Of a stretch of 36,903 bases of DNA, positions 7,572-15,963 are shown in pieces. Under the pieces are notes generated by a model that did no database searches, was not told the DNA's origin, and saw only the letters and a program-made list of their open reading frames with translations. Within the stretch, counting starts at the first letter, position 1; each line of letters starts with the position of its first letter. Source of the DNA: an uncultured Parabacteroides sp. (GTDB taxonomy: Bacteria; Bacteroidota; Bacteroidia; Bacteroidales; Tannerellaceae); assembly GCA_949295065.1 (NCBI GenBank), contig CASFJQ010000027.1, positions 1 through 36,903 of the forward strand, written 5' to 3'. Made by a program: the position numbers and the translations under genes.

Positions 7572-7614
7572 ATTGAGTTTTTAAGTTTTTGAGTTTTTGA
7601 GTTTTTGAGTTGAC
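7572..7614 (-). repeat. 8-bp-phased start-codon repeat, copy 1
   Basis: On the minus strand the sequence reads GTCAA, CTCAAAAA (three times), CTTAAAAA, CTCAAT and then ATG of the LytTR gene. The units are 8 bp and begin CT. It is a short copy holding only the A-rich module and half a CTNGTCAA unit. Confidence 0.8.
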
Positions 7615-7644
7615 ATAAATAACATTATCAAATCATCAACTTTT

Positions 7645-8715
7645 TTAAATAGACAAGATTAACTCACTAAAATAATTCTCTCCTCTCTGTTCAGACGTAA
7701 AAGAATAATTCCCGGGATAAAGGAGTGACAATCTTTTCCTCAGGTTAAAAAGTCCTATTCCGGAGCCACTTTTATCTTTGCTTTCCTTCGGGAAAGAGCT
7801 GTTTTCTATCCGGCAAATGAGTTTCCCGTCATCAACATTTATAAATATATTGATAAATGACGGTTTATTGTTACTCACTCCGTGCTTGAATGCATTTTCA
7901 ATAAGAGAAATGAACAATAGCGGAGCAATAAAAACCCCTGTTATAGATTCACGTTTTATCTCGGTTGAAAGTTTCACATTCTCAGGAAGCCGGATTCGCA
8001 TCAGCTCCACATAGTTGCTTATGAAATCAAGCTCTTTTTCCAGAGGAACTTTGGAATGCGAACTTTCATACAAAACATAACGCAGCAACCGGCTCAAATC
8101 ATGTACTGCATCTTGCGCCCGTTCAGGACTAAAAACAATCAAGCTGTATATATTATTCAATGTATTGAACAAGAAATGAGGATTGAGCTGACTTTTCAAG
8201 TTTTGAAGTTCCGCTTCGGAACGGCTTCTTTCCAATTCTTTCCTTACAGCTTCCGTTTTGTACCATCGGTCTGTCATTCGTATCGCCACACTTAGAGCAG
8301 ACACCAAAACATAAAGCATTGCGTTTCCAAAGAAAAAACCTACGACATTTCTCATTGGAGGTTCTTTATGCGGCCTATACTCATGCATATAATCAGGTAT
8401 AAACTGCAAAACAAAATGAACCAGAATCATCGTAAAAGCAATCAGAATTACATTTGCGAGTAAAAATCTTAAAGTCTGCTTTGAAAACAAATAACGCTGG
8501 ACAAGTATAAAGTAATTCACATAAAAAACAAACATGAATGATAAAGGAACCAGTACAAAACGAGTATAACTTTCTATCGTGACAGATTCGTTTTCCCTTC
8601 CGGTGAAGAAAAAAGGAATGCCAAACAATATTCCCCATGCCACAATATGTATGATACTGCCTATCCGCTTCATACTTTTACTTGAGCCTGTATATGTGTT
8701 CTGTTCCGCTACCAT
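7645..8715 (-). CDS. LytS-type sensor histidine kinase (His_kinase family)
   Basis: This 356-residue kinase has four membrane segments in the N-terminal half (about 20-37, 52-72, 84-104, 125-145). A short coiled region follows, then the His_kinase motif LKSQLNPHFLFNTLNNIYSL with phospho-acceptor His180. The ATP-binding N-box is FISLIENAFKHGVSNN (about 268-283) and the G-box SGSGIGLFNLRKRL lies near residue 320. There is no extracellular sensor domain, so it may sense a membrane state or transported compound. It lies 36 bases after the permease gene and 73 before the LytTR gene, so kinase and regulator share the exporter transcript. The start at 8715 follows an A/T-rich leader; Met15 is an alternative. 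Confidence 0.92.
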   Translation of the reverse strand: MVAEQNTYTGSSKSMKRIGSIIHIVAWGILFGIPFFFTGRENESVTIESYTRFVLVPLSFMFVFYVNYFILVQRYLFSKQTLRFLLANVILIAFTMILVHFVLQFIPDYMHEYRPHKEPPMRNVVGFFFGNAMLYVLVSALSVAIRMTDRWYKTEAVRKELERSRSEAELQNLKSQLNPHFLFNTLNNIYSLIVFSPERAQDAVHDLSRLLRYVLYESSHSKVPLEKELDFISNYVELMRIRLPENVKLSTEIKRESITGVFIAPLLFISLIENAFKHGVSNNKPSFINIFINVDDGKLICRIENSSFPKESKDKSGSGIGLFNLRKRLSLLYPGNYSFTSEQRGENYFSELILSI

Positions 8716-8751
8716 AAAAATATTTATTTTATGCTGTGCAATTTAATAAGA

Positions 8752-9972
8752 TTATTCATAACGTATTGCTTCAATAGGATCCAAATCTGCAGCTTTCTTT
8801 GCCGGATACCATCCAAAGAATACACCGGTAACAGTACATACAGCAAATGAAAGGACAACACTCCACGGCTGGATATAAATCGGGAAATGCGCCACTTGAT
8901 TTACCAATAATGCAGAACCGACTCCAAAAAGCACGCCAATCAAACCTCCGGTAACACTTATCAGAATTGACTCAATAAGGAATTGGGCAAGAATATCTAT
9001 ACCTTTTGCTCCGATACTCATTCTCAAACCAATCTCGCGAGTTCGCTCTGTTACGGAAACATACATGATATTCATAATACCAATACCACCAACCAGAAGA
9101 GAAATACCCGCCACAGCCGCAAGCAAAACAGTCAACATATCAGTCGTATTTGTCAACATATTGCTAAGCTCCTGCTGACTACGAATTGTAAAATCATCAT
9201 CATCTTCCGGTTTAAGCTTGTGATTGCGGCGTAGTATTTCCGAGATTTCATCCATGGCTTGTTCGGTATATTGTTCCTGCAATGCAGAACATATTACTTC
9301 CTGCAAATGTGTAATTGCCAAAAGACGTTTCTGCACAGTAGTATAAGGAGCAAGTATCAAATCATCCTGGTCCATACCCATTGTATTATAACCTTTACTT
9401 TCCAGAACTCCGATTACACGGAAAGGTATTTTCTGGAAACGGATAATCTTTCCTATAGGATTTTCACCATTTGTGAAAAGATTGTCAACAATAGTTTTTC
9501 CTATAACGCAAACCTTAGCTGCCGTAGTTACATCTTTTTCCGTAAACATATCTCCTTCTTCAACCTTATACCTTCTGATTTCCATATAATCCGGAGAAAT
9601 ACCATATACAGTTGTCGGAGCATTGTTTGAACCATAAATAGCCTGACCGCTACTATTTACCGAAGCAGAAACAGCAGCAACATAACGAGTTTCATTTATT
9701 ATATCTTCATAATCTTTCAGTTTCAAGGTTTCCATACTTGAAGCATCCTGACGAACACCGCCAACCATATCGCCTCCAGGATGAATCATAATCATGTTAG
9801 AACCCATCTCACTTATTTCAGCCTGAATACTCTTCTTCGAACCCTGCCCGATAGCAAGCATAGTTATGACAGAAGCTACACCAATGATTATACCAAGCAT
9901 GGTGAGAAAGCCTCTTAGCTTATTATTAGCCAAAGCCCGTACAGCTATTTTCAACAGATTTACCGTATTCAT
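8752..9972 (-). CDS. MacB-like ABC transporter permease (FtsX family)
   Basis: This is the permease of a tripartite ABC exporter. The protein of about 406 residues has the MacB layout: a first membrane helix (about 20-42, NKLRGFLTMLGIIIGVASVI), a periplasmic core (about 45-270), and three C-terminal helices. The C-terminal part includes GGIGIMNIMYVSVTERTREIG, the coupling element with the ATPase, and ends GWYPAKKAADLDPIEAIRYE. I prefer the ATG at 9972 (MNTVNLLKIAVRAL), where the family normally begins and after an A-rich leader. An in-frame ATG at 9999 would add nine residues and overlap the ATPase gene. Unlike E. coli MacB, the nucleotide-binding domain is a separate protein, usual for Bacteroidota. 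Confidence 0.92.
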   Translation of the reverse strand: MNTVNLLKIAVRALANNKLRGFLTMLGIIIGVASVITMLAIGQGSKKSIQAEISEMGSNMIMIHPGGDMVGGVRQDASSMETLKLKDYEDIINETRYVAAVSASVNSSGQAIYGSNNAPTTVYGISPDYMEIRRYKVEEGDMFTEKDVTTAAKVCVIGKTIVDNLFTNGENPIGKIIRFQKIPFRVIGVLESKGYNTMGMDQDDLILAPYTTVQKRLLAITHLQEVICSALQEQYTEQAMDEISEILRRNHKLKPEDDDDFTIRSQQELSNMLTNTTDMLTVLLAAVAGISLLVGGIGIMNIMYVSVTERTREIGLRMSIGAKGIDILAQFLIESILISVTGGLIGVLFGVGSALLVNQVAHFPIYIQPWSVVLSFAVCTVTGVFFGWYPAKKAADLDPIEAIRYE

Positions 9973-9986
9973 TTCTTTTTTCTTAT

Positions 9987-10727
9987 TTAATCGTCGCATT
10001 TAGGCAAAGCAGCCAAAGCGTCAGCCGCACTCAATATATTATCATTCTTAACATCAGAAGTTATATGTCCGTCGCGCAGCATAATATTACGGCTGCTATA
10101 TTGTGAAATCTCAGGATTGTGAGTTACAAATATTATCGTCCTTCCTTCAGCGTGAAGTTTCTGGAACAATACAAGAATTTCAAAACTTGTTCTTGTATCA
10201 AGGTTTCCGGTAGCTTCGTCGGCAAGAATAACAGCAGGGTCATTAACCAAAGCTCTCGCAATCGCCACACGCTGCATCTGTCCGCCGGACATCTGATTGC
10301 TCTTATGATTAAGACGGTCGCCAAGACCGACAGCAATCAAAGCCTCTATTGCTTTCTCCCTGCGCTTAACTGCACTGAAAGACGGATTATACATCAACGG
10401 AAGCTCAACATTCTCGATTGCAGTTGTTTTTGGCAAAAGATTATAATTCTGAAAAACAAAGCCAATCTTCCTGTTCCTCAATGTTGCTCTTGCCCCTTTC
10501 CCCATTGTCCGGACTGACACACCATCGAGATAATATTCACCGCTAGTTGGTGTATCCAGACAACCAAGAGTATTCAGCAGAGTACTTTTACCGGAACCTG
10601 AGGTTCCCATGATAGTTACGAACTCACCTTCAAATATAGTAAAAGAGACACCACGCAAAGCATGGACAACCTCGTCTCCAACAATAAAGTCTCTACGAAT
10701 ATTGTCAAGTTTTATTATCTCTTTCAT
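9987..10727 (-). CDS. MacB-like ABC transporter ATP-binding protein
   Basis: This 246-residue ATPase of the MacB/LolD subfamily powers the adjacent permease. Walker A is GTSGSGKS (41-48), the Q-loop lies in [10 protein letters not shown] (about 90-99), the ABC signature is [15 protein letters not shown] (146-160), and Walker B is [12 protein letters not shown] (167-178). The H-loop His is in FVTHNPEI. It begins 11 bases after the adaptor gene and ends 14 bases before the preferred permease start, so the four exporter genes form one operon. The last 20 or so residues ([13 protein letters not shown]) are poorly conserved. Confidence 0.95.
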   Translation of the reverse strand: MKEIIKLDNIRRDFIVGDEVVHALRGVSFTIFEGEFVTIMGTSGSGKSTLLNTLGCLDTPTSGEYYLDGVSVRTMGKGARATLRNRKIGFVFQNYNLLPKTTAIENVELPLMYNPSFSAVKRREKAIEALIAVGLGDRLNHKSNQMSGGQMQRVAIARALVNDPAVILADEATGNLDTRTSFEILVLFQKLHAEGRTIIFVTHNPEISQYSSRNIMLRDGHITSDVKNDNILSAADALAALPKCDD

Positions 10728-10738
10728 AAATCCTCAAT

Positions 10739-11968
10739 TTATTTTTCTTTTTTGTTTCCACCCGGAGGGCCAGGCATAAACGGACTTCTTTCAGACTGGC
10801 CTTCCTGAGGCATTGACATCGCAACTGAAGAAATTTCGACAGCCACCTCATCACCTTCTGATAGTCCTTGTTTTATTTCTGACACATTACTGTCGCTAGT
10901 TCCAACTTCAACAATCTGAGGTTTCAACACGTTATTCTGTTTTATCCAAACCATTCGTTTACCGGCAGAATCAGACAACTTAGAATTATCGGCAACCAAA
11001 CCGATTTCCTGTAACTGTTGCATATCCGGCACAAAACGTAAAGACTTGTTCGGAACAGTCAAAACATTCTGACGTTCCATAGTATATATTGTAACATTTG
11101 CAGTCAAACGAGGTTTCAATTTCAAATCAGGATTTTCAGCAGAAATAACCACCTCATAAGTTACAACCGTAGATGAAGAGCTTGAAGATGAAGCCGAAGT
11201 TGAGCTGTCGGAGCTTTCTCCAAGACGCACCTGTGTAACCGTTCCTTCAAATACATCTTCAGGATATGCATCAACTGTAAATGTAACCCTCTGACCTTCT
11301 TTCACTCCTCCTATATCAGCCTCATCAACATCTGCAATAACCTGCATTTTTGTAAGGTCGGCAGCAATAGTAAACAAAGTAGGTGTTTCGAAGCCTGCAG
11401 CTACAGTTTGTCCCTCTTCAACTACTTTATTAATAATAACGCCATCAATCGGACTTGTTATAGTAGCATACTCCAAGTTACGACGAACTTTCACCATCGC
11501 AGCCTGGCTTTGGTCATAAGCCGCTTTTGCCTTTTCGTAATTATATGTTGCAGTTTCATAATCGTAATCACTTATCAGCTTCTTTTCATACAACACCTTA
11601 CTTCTGGCATAATTTTTCTGTTGATATTCATATTCAGTCTTGCTGCTTGCCAACTGTGCGCTGGCAGAATTCAACTCAGCCTGAAGGTTTACCTTATCCA
11701 TTTCGGCAATCAGCTGACCGGCTTTAACTACGTCATTATAATCGGCATATAGTTTATCTATAATACCTGATACCTGTGTACCTACTTCAACCTCCGTAAC
11801 AGGTTCGACCGTTCCGGTTGCCGTAACTACATTTGAAATTGAAGCTCTGGTAACTTTTGCAGTTTCCAGACTCACAGTATTTCTTGTTTTTTTACCACCG
11901 AACAAGAAATAAGCACCAGCCACAACAATAACAATGGCGGCACCAACAAGAGCTTTCTTCTTATTCAT
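10739..11968 (-). CDS. MacA/HlyD-like periplasmic adaptor of an ABC exporter
   Basis: This 409-residue membrane-fusion protein bridges the inner-membrane ABC transporter and TolC. It has an N-terminal membrane anchor (about 6-24), a lipoyl-type half around VEPVTEVEVGTQVSGIIDKLYADYNDVVKAG (about 56-86), and a coiled-coil hairpin (about 90-150). The second lipoyl half is ATITSPIDGVIINKVVEEGQTVAAG, followed by the beta-barrel with TVDAYPEDVFEGTVTQVRLG. A serine-rich loop (DSSTSASSSSSSSTV, about residues 255-269) interrupts the barrel, a common place for low complexity in MacA-like proteins. The C-terminal 20 residues are proline- and glycine-rich. It is co-directional with the ATPase, permease and TolC genes. 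The drug, peptide or lipid cargo is unknown. Confidence 0.93.
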   Translation of the reverse strand: MNKKKALVGAAIVIVVAGAYFLFGGKKTRNTVSLETAKVTRASISNVVTATGTVEPVTEVEVGTQVSGIIDKLYADYNDVVKAGQLIAEMDKVNLQAELNSASAQLASSKTEYEYQQKNYARSKVLYEKKLISDYDYETATYNYEKAKAAYDQSQAAMVKVRRNLEYATITSPIDGVIINKVVEEGQTVAAGFETPTLFTIAADLTKMQVIADVDEADIGGVKEGQRVTFTVDAYPEDVFEGTVTQVRLGESSDSSTSASSSSSSSTVVTYEVVISAENPDLKLKPRLTANVTIYTMERQNVLTVPNKSLRFVPDMQQLQEIGLVADNSKLSDSAGKRMVWIKQNNVLKPQIVEVGTSDSNVSEIKQGLSEGDEVAVEISSVAMSMPQEGQSERSPFMPGPPGGNKKEK

Positions 11969-12009
11969 AAATATTTATAGTTATTATTTTTATCTGTTCT
12001 TTTAATAAA

Positions 12010-12035
12010 ACTCCGCAACCCGAAGGTTGCGGAGT
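12010..12035 (-). terminator. UUCG-loop hairpin between tolC and macA (attenuator-like)
   Basis: ACTCCGCAACC (12010-12020) and GGTTGCGGAGT (12025-12035) pair perfectly over 11 bp around CGAA. On the transcribed minus strand the loop is TTCG closed by C-G, the very stable C(UUCG)G tetraloop, and the stem is followed by TTTTATT. The T run is short and broken, so partial termination or RNA processing is more likely than full termination. Confidence 0.75.
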
Positions 12036-12070
12036 CATTCAAAAGAGAGTGGAGTGAATATCATTAGTGG

Positions 12071-13396
12071 TTATATGGAGACCTTTACAGGCTTCTTCTG
12101 ATAGATATTCAGAAGCTCCATACTCATAATAGCCATGTATTTCGTTTGCAATACTTCTTGCTGTGCATTAAGAAGATTATTCTTCTCTGTCAACAACTCC
12201 AAGGTATTTTTCAAACCCAAATAAAACTGTTGCTCAATCAAAGCATAACTTTGCTGCAAATATGAAAGTTTTTCTTTGGCAGAAAGAAACTGGTTTTGAG
12301 ATGATGTAGCGTCAAGATAAATAGACTCAACTGTTCTCAACAGTTCCTTCTGTGTGTCCAACAAATCAAGTGTGCTTGTCGTAACAGCAAGTTTTGCTTT
12401 GTTATAAGCAGTTTTATGTTCTCTGTTGGAGAAAATTGGGATACTCAATGTCAAACCGATACTTTCATTGAATTTATTCCAGATCTGACTTCCATATGTA
12501 TAGTCAGTACCAGAAAGATGCCCTGTTCCTATTCCGGCATTCAATGATATCGTAGGGAAAAATCCGGCTTTAGCCTTCTTTTTCTCAAGTTCAGCAATTT
12601 CGACAGCTAACTCACCACTTTTAACCTCCGGCATAACAGCCAAAGAAGTAGAATATATCACAGTCTTCTCAGGCAAAGGAACCGTAACCTCATCATCACT
12701 AATCTCCGGCATGGAGAATTTCATCTCATCTGTGATATCAAGCTCGAGCAGCTGCTTCAACTGCAGGCGATAATTGTCCAAATTAGTTTGAGCAACCACC
12801 AGCTGATATTTGTCAGTGCTATACTGACTTTCCAACTGTGCCAAGTCAACTGCCGAAATAGACCCAACTTTCAACATCTCAATGGCCCGATCACGTTGTG
12901 CTTTCGAAACCTCAACAGTATTTTCGTTTATCCTTACAGATTCCATCGCATACATAACTTGCAAATATGTCTGGACAATTGCAATCTGTATGTCATTTTC
13001 ACTCTGTTCGATAGATAATTCATCTACTTCATTCTGGATTCGTTGCTGCTTCAATGCCTGATAACGCTTACCTGCATCAAACAACGTCCAATTTGCACTT
13101 ACAGAATAATTTCCACTATAACTATTGTTGGATTGAGCTTCTGACGAAGGATAATTCACATATCCTTGCGTAACTGAAGCGGAAAGACTCGGGAACAATT
13201 GTGCTCTCGCCTGCTCAGTATCCTCCAAACCAGATTCATGCGCCACTTTACTTTTCTTTATTTGGATATTATTCTGCAATGCATAATCCAAACAAGAACG
13301 CAAAGTCCAAACTTCCGGTTGCTCCTGAGCCTTCACCTGCTTCGAGTTGAATAAACTTAACCATACTACCAACAAAACGAACCCTATTTGTTTCAT
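12071..13396 (-). CDS. TolC-family outer-membrane efflux protein
   Basis: This 441-residue outer-membrane channel belongs to the tripartite exporter. The signal peptide ends near residue 23 (SKQVKAQ) and is followed by the typical WTLRSCLDYALQNNIQIKKSK. Two tandem TolC repeats with long amphipathic helices follow; the second contains IGLTLSIPIFSNREHKTAYNKAKL, the family's 'P-I-F' beta-strand region. It is the first gene of the operon, transcribed from a good promoter 30-60 bases upstream. It is followed by the adaptor gene after a 102-base gap that holds a strong hairpin. A second, diverged TolC lies at 33189-34667. Confidence 0.93.
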   Translation of the reverse strand: MKQIGFVLLVVWLSLFNSKQVKAQEQPEVWTLRSCLDYALQNNIQIKKSKVAHESGLEDTEQARAQLFPSLSASVTQGYVNYPSSEAQSNNSYSGNYSVSANWTLFDAGKRYQALKQQRIQNEVDELSIEQSENDIQIAIVQTYLQVMYAMESVRINENTVEVSKAQRDRAIEMLKVGSISAVDLAQLESQYSTDKYQLVVAQTNLDNYRLQLKQLLELDITDEMKFSMPEISDDEVTVPLPEKTVIYSTSLAVMPEVKSGELAVEIAELEKKKAKAGFFPTISLNAGIGTGHLSGTDYTYGSQIWNKFNESIGLTLSIPIFSNREHKTAYNKAKLAVTTSTLDLLDTQKELLRTVESIYLDATSSQNQFLSAKEKLSYLQQSYALIEQQFYLGLKNTLELLTEKNNLLNAQQEVLQTKYMAIMSMELLNIYQKKPVKVSI

Positions 13397-13425
13397 TTCC
13401 TTATTACCATCTTTCTTTACGAAAG

Positions 13426-13457
13426 CAAAATTATCATTGATGGCTGCCGGCTACAAA
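13426..13457 (-). promoter_or_regulatory. Promoter of the tolC-macAB-lytS-lytTR operon
   Basis: On the minus strand TTTG (13457-13454) and TAATTTTG (13433-13426) are separated by 20 bases, a textbook Bacteroidota -33/-7 promoter. Transcription would start about 20 bases before the tolC ATG at 13396. Confidence 0.8.
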
Positions 13458-13537
13458 CAAACTCGCCCAACAACGCTATTTTATCGACAAAACATAGAAA
13501 CAAGGATATAAAATGAGATTATACTAACAGGAAAACC

Positions 13538-13575
13538 AAAAAGGCACAGAGACTATTCTTCACTCTGTGCCTTTT
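13538..13575 (-). terminator. Intrinsic terminator after the acyl-CoA synthetase gene
   Basis: AAAAGGCACAGAG (13539-13551) pairs perfectly with CTCTGTGCCTTTT (13563-13575), a 13-bp stem with an 11-base loop. It sits 25 bases after the stop of the minus-strand gene and, on that strand, is followed by a T-rich end. Confidence 0.88.
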
Positions 13576-13599
13576 CAAATTCTATATGTATATTAATCG

Positions 13600-15411
13600 T
13601 CAGTCAGCATACATGGCTTCAATCTCCTTAGCATATTTCTGCAAAACAACACGCCTACGGATTTTGAGAGTATCAGTCAACTCTCCGCCTTCCATTGAGA
13701 ATGGTTTGGAAAGCAGTGTAAAACGTTTTATTTTCTCAAATCCTGCCAAGTGCTTCTGCCTTTCCTCAATTCGTGATTCAATCTTCTTATATATCAAGAT
13801 GTTTGAAAGCAATTCTTCATCGCTTTCGTACGATATGTTTTGTTCGTCTGCATATTCTTTAAGCAAACCAATATTAGGAACAATCAAAGCACTTACGAAT
13901 TTGCGTTCATCACCAATAACTGCAACCTGCTCGATATAAACGTCGCTGGAAATACTCAACTCTATAGCCTGAGGAGCAATATATTTTCCGTTAGAAGTCT
14001 TATATAAATCTTTTATTCTTTCAGTAAAATACAAATTACCGTTTTCAAGGCGGCCAGCATCACCAGTACGGAAAAATCCATCTTCAGTAAAGCTCTTTTT
14101 ATTCTCTTCCGGACGTTTATAATATCCTGCCATTACGGTTTTTCCTTTAACCAGAATCTCATTATTGTCAGGATCGATTTTCACTTCCAAATCCGGCATA
14201 ATCTTTCCGATTGAAGCAACTTCAAAATTATCTTCTGGCCAGAAACAAACAGTAGCTGTGGTTTCACTCAGTCCATAACCGTATTTAATAGGTATATTTA
14301 CTGAAAGCAGAAACTCTGCCACATGCTCTGAAAGAGGAGCACCGGCAACAGGGAAAAATCTGCCACGCTGGATGCCTAGCACCTTTTTCAACAAAGTAAA
14401 AACTGTTTTATCATAAAAATGGAATTTTGCACTCAAAGCTGCCGGAGCCTTCAATCCTTTCCTTTTATAATCCAAATTATATTCGCGGCCGACGGCAATG
14501 GCATTTCTAAAGACTTTTTGCATAAAAGGAGATGATTTTTCTATCTTCTCCTGTACTCCTATATATACTTTTTCCCAAAAACGAGGCACATTGCTCATTG
14601 CAGTCGGGCTTACTTCCGGCAATGTTTTCTGAATCATTTTAGGGTCATGGTTTATTGCAACCAACGCACCTCTGGTAAGGCAAACACAAGTCCAACCTCT
14701 CTCAAAAATATGAGTAAGAGGCAAAAAGCACATAGATGTATCCTTATCAGTTATTTGTGGAATTCTTATTTCATGCGTGCGCATAGCTTCAAGATAATTG
14801 GCATGAGTAAGAATAACACCTTTTGGCTGTCCTGTTGTACCGGATGTATATATTATTGTTGCAGTATCTGTCGGCAAAGCCTGGTTCGTACGTATTTTCA
14901 CAGTGCTTTCGGCATGAGCATTATCACCCAAACGAATGAAGTCGTCAAAATATACAGAAGTCTTATCCTCAGGGTTGATTTTAACAGAAGAGTCAAAAAT
15001 AACCAATCGTTTTAATATGTTCGGCAACTGCCTCTGCACTATAAAAGCATTATTATACTGAAGCTGTTCTCCAACAAACAATGTGTGTATCTGCGCATCT
15101 TCAACAATAAAAGCTATTTGCGATGGAGAACTTGTCGCATACATAGGAACATCAACCGCTCGGTTTCCGTAAATTCCAAAATAAGTGTACAAACACTGTG
15201 GCATATTTTGAGAATATACACCAATATTCTCCTGTACCTCAACTCCAAATTCGGCTAAAGCCTCAGCAGTTAATCTAACTTTTTCTGAAAAATCATTCCA
15301 TGATATTTTCATCCAATTCCCGGAAACCTCATCCCTATATTTCAAGGCTGCACGATTTCCATATTTTTCTGCCTGACGATGAACCATCTCGGCAAAGTGG
15401 TGATAAACCAT
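13600..15411 (-). CDS. Long-chain acyl-CoA synthetase (AMP-binding)
   Basis: This 603-residue adenylate-forming enzyme activates fatty acids to acyl-CoA via an acyl-AMP. Motifs: the ATP loop YTSGTTGQPKG (188-198), GYGLSETTATVCFW (A5-like region), FFRTGDAGRLENGNLYFTERIKDLYKTSNGKYIAPQAIE (A7-A8, adenylate and hinge), and a C-terminal domain ending at the stop. The long insert and lack of a signal peptide fit the eukaryotic-like FadD15/long-chain group common in Bacteroidota. I start it at ATG 15411 (MVYHHFAEMVHRQAEKYGNRAAL), since the family begins here; the 17 residues available upstream look like translated leader. It stands alone, with its own promoter box and terminator, diverging from padR. 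Confidence 0.9.
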   Translation of the reverse strand: MVYHHFAEMVHRQAEKYGNRAALKYRDEVSGNWMKISWNDFSEKVRLTAEALAEFGVEVQENIGVYSQNMPQCLYTYFGIYGNRAVDVPMYATSSPSQIAFIVEDAQIHTLFVGEQLQYNNAFIVQRQLPNILKRLVIFDSSVKINPEDKTSVYFDDFIRLGDNAHAESTVKIRTNQALPTDTATIIYTSGTTGQPKGVILTHANYLEAMRTHEIRIPQITDKDTSMCFLPLTHIFERGWTCVCLTRGALVAINHDPKMIQKTLPEVSPTAMSNVPRFWEKVYIGVQEKIEKSSPFMQKVFRNAIAVGREYNLDYKRKGLKAPAALSAKFHFYDKTVFTLLKKVLGIQRGRFFPVAGAPLSEHVAEFLLSVNIPIKYGYGLSETTATVCFWPEDNFEVASIGKIMPDLEVKIDPDNNEILVKGKTVMAGYYKRPEENKKSFTEDGFFRTGDAGRLENGNLYFTERIKDLYKTSNGKYIAPQAIELSISSDVYIEQVAVIGDERKFVSALIVPNIGLLKEYADEQNISYESDEELLSNILIYKKIESRIEERQKHLAGFEKIKRFTLLSKPFSMEGGELTDTLKIRRRVVLQKYAKEIEAMYAD

Positions 15412-15436
15412 AATAATTAAAATTTTTAATTTTCTA

Positions 15437-15444
15437 CAAAAGTA
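15437..15444 (-). promoter_or_regulatory. -7 box upstream of the acyl-CoA synthetase
   Basis: TACTTTTG on the minus strand fits TAnnTTTG and lies 25 bases before the chosen start at 15411. A TTTG 15 bases upstream is closer than the usual 19-21, so only the -7 half is convincing. Confidence 0.5.
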
Positions 15445-15514
15445 CAATTTTAAAACAAACAAAACCGACTGGCACGGTTATTTTTACACAAAATCGTCGT
15501 TTTTGTGCAATTTA

Positions 15515-15529
15515 TGTCCTGTTAGGACA
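15515..15529. promoter_or_regulatory. Short perfect palindrome in the fadD-like/padR gap
   Basis: TGTCCT-GTT-AGGACA is a 6-bp inverted repeat in the 212-base gap between the two divergent genes. It has no T run, so it is not a terminator. It may be an operator, but no regulator can be assigned. Confidence 0.35.
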
Positions 15530-15562
15530 GCAAATATGTTAAATAAAGATAATTTAAAGTAG

Positions 15563-15599
15563 TATGTATAACATAGTACATAAGTATTACATATATTTG
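15563..15599 (+). promoter_or_regulatory. Candidate PadR operator and -7 box of padR-pspC
   Basis: TATGTA (15563-15568) and TACATA (15577-15582) form an inverted repeat with an 8-base spacer. It resembles the ATGT/ACAT dyads bound by PadR-family repressors. The -7 box TATATTTG follows at 15592-15599, so a protein on the palindrome would cover the -33 region. This is consistent with autorepression. The PadR gene starts at 15624. Confidence 0.55.
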
Positions 15600-15623
15600 T
15601 ACAAAATAAAAACACAAGTAGGT

Positions 15624-15950
15624 ATGAATGCGGAAAATGTTAAATCACAAATGCGAAAAGGGACATTGGAATATTGCATTCTCCTTCTGCTGCGAAAAGA
15701 GCCGGCCTACACTTCAGATATAATTCAGAAACTGCAGGAAGCTCAACTTATTGTAGTTGAAGGGACGTTATATCCACTCCTGACCCGTTTGAAAAACGGC
15801 GGTCTGTTAAGCTATCAATGGATAGAATCAACTCAAGGTCCTCCAAGGAAGTATTATGAACTGACATCCGATGGAGAAGTATTTTTAGGTGAACTTGAAT
15901 CTGCCTGGCAGGAAATCAACGATACCATAAACCATATTAAAAACAACTAA
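15624..15950 (+). CDS. PadR-family transcriptional regulator
   Basis: This 108-residue winged-helix repressor has the family's characteristic opening MRKGTLEYCILLLLRKEPAYTSDIIQKL and the wing segment VVEGTLYPLLTRLKNGGLLSYQW, followed by PPRKYYELTSDGEVFL. A short C-terminal dimer helix (about 88-108) marks the small PadR-s2 class. The start is the ATG at 15624 (MNAENVKSQM); a longer frame from 15564 would begin within the promoter palindrome. It lies 13 bases before the PspC-domain gene, so both are one operon, as in many Bacteroidota where this pair probably responds to envelope stress. Confidence 0.93.
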   Translation: MNAENVKSQMRKGTLEYCILLLLRKEPAYTSDIIQKLQEAQLIVVEGTLYPLLTRLKNGGLLSYQWIESTQGPPRKYYELTSDGEVFLGELESAWQEINDTINHIKNN

Positions 15951-15963
15951 AAACTATCATACA

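Noticed and set aside
11160-11210. Frameshift or assembly error in the serine-rich part of the MacA-like adaptor
   Set aside because: The frame continues cleanly on both sides and the codons vary, so this is a genuine low-complexity loop.
13600-15462. Longer acyl-CoA synthetase starting at 15462
   Set aside because: The extra 17 residues read through the -7 box; the family start MVYHHFAEMVHRQ is at 15411.
15465-15485. Sigma-54 promoter at TGGCACGGTTAT
   Set aside because: The -24 half looks good but no GC is found 10 bases after GG, so the -12 element is absent.
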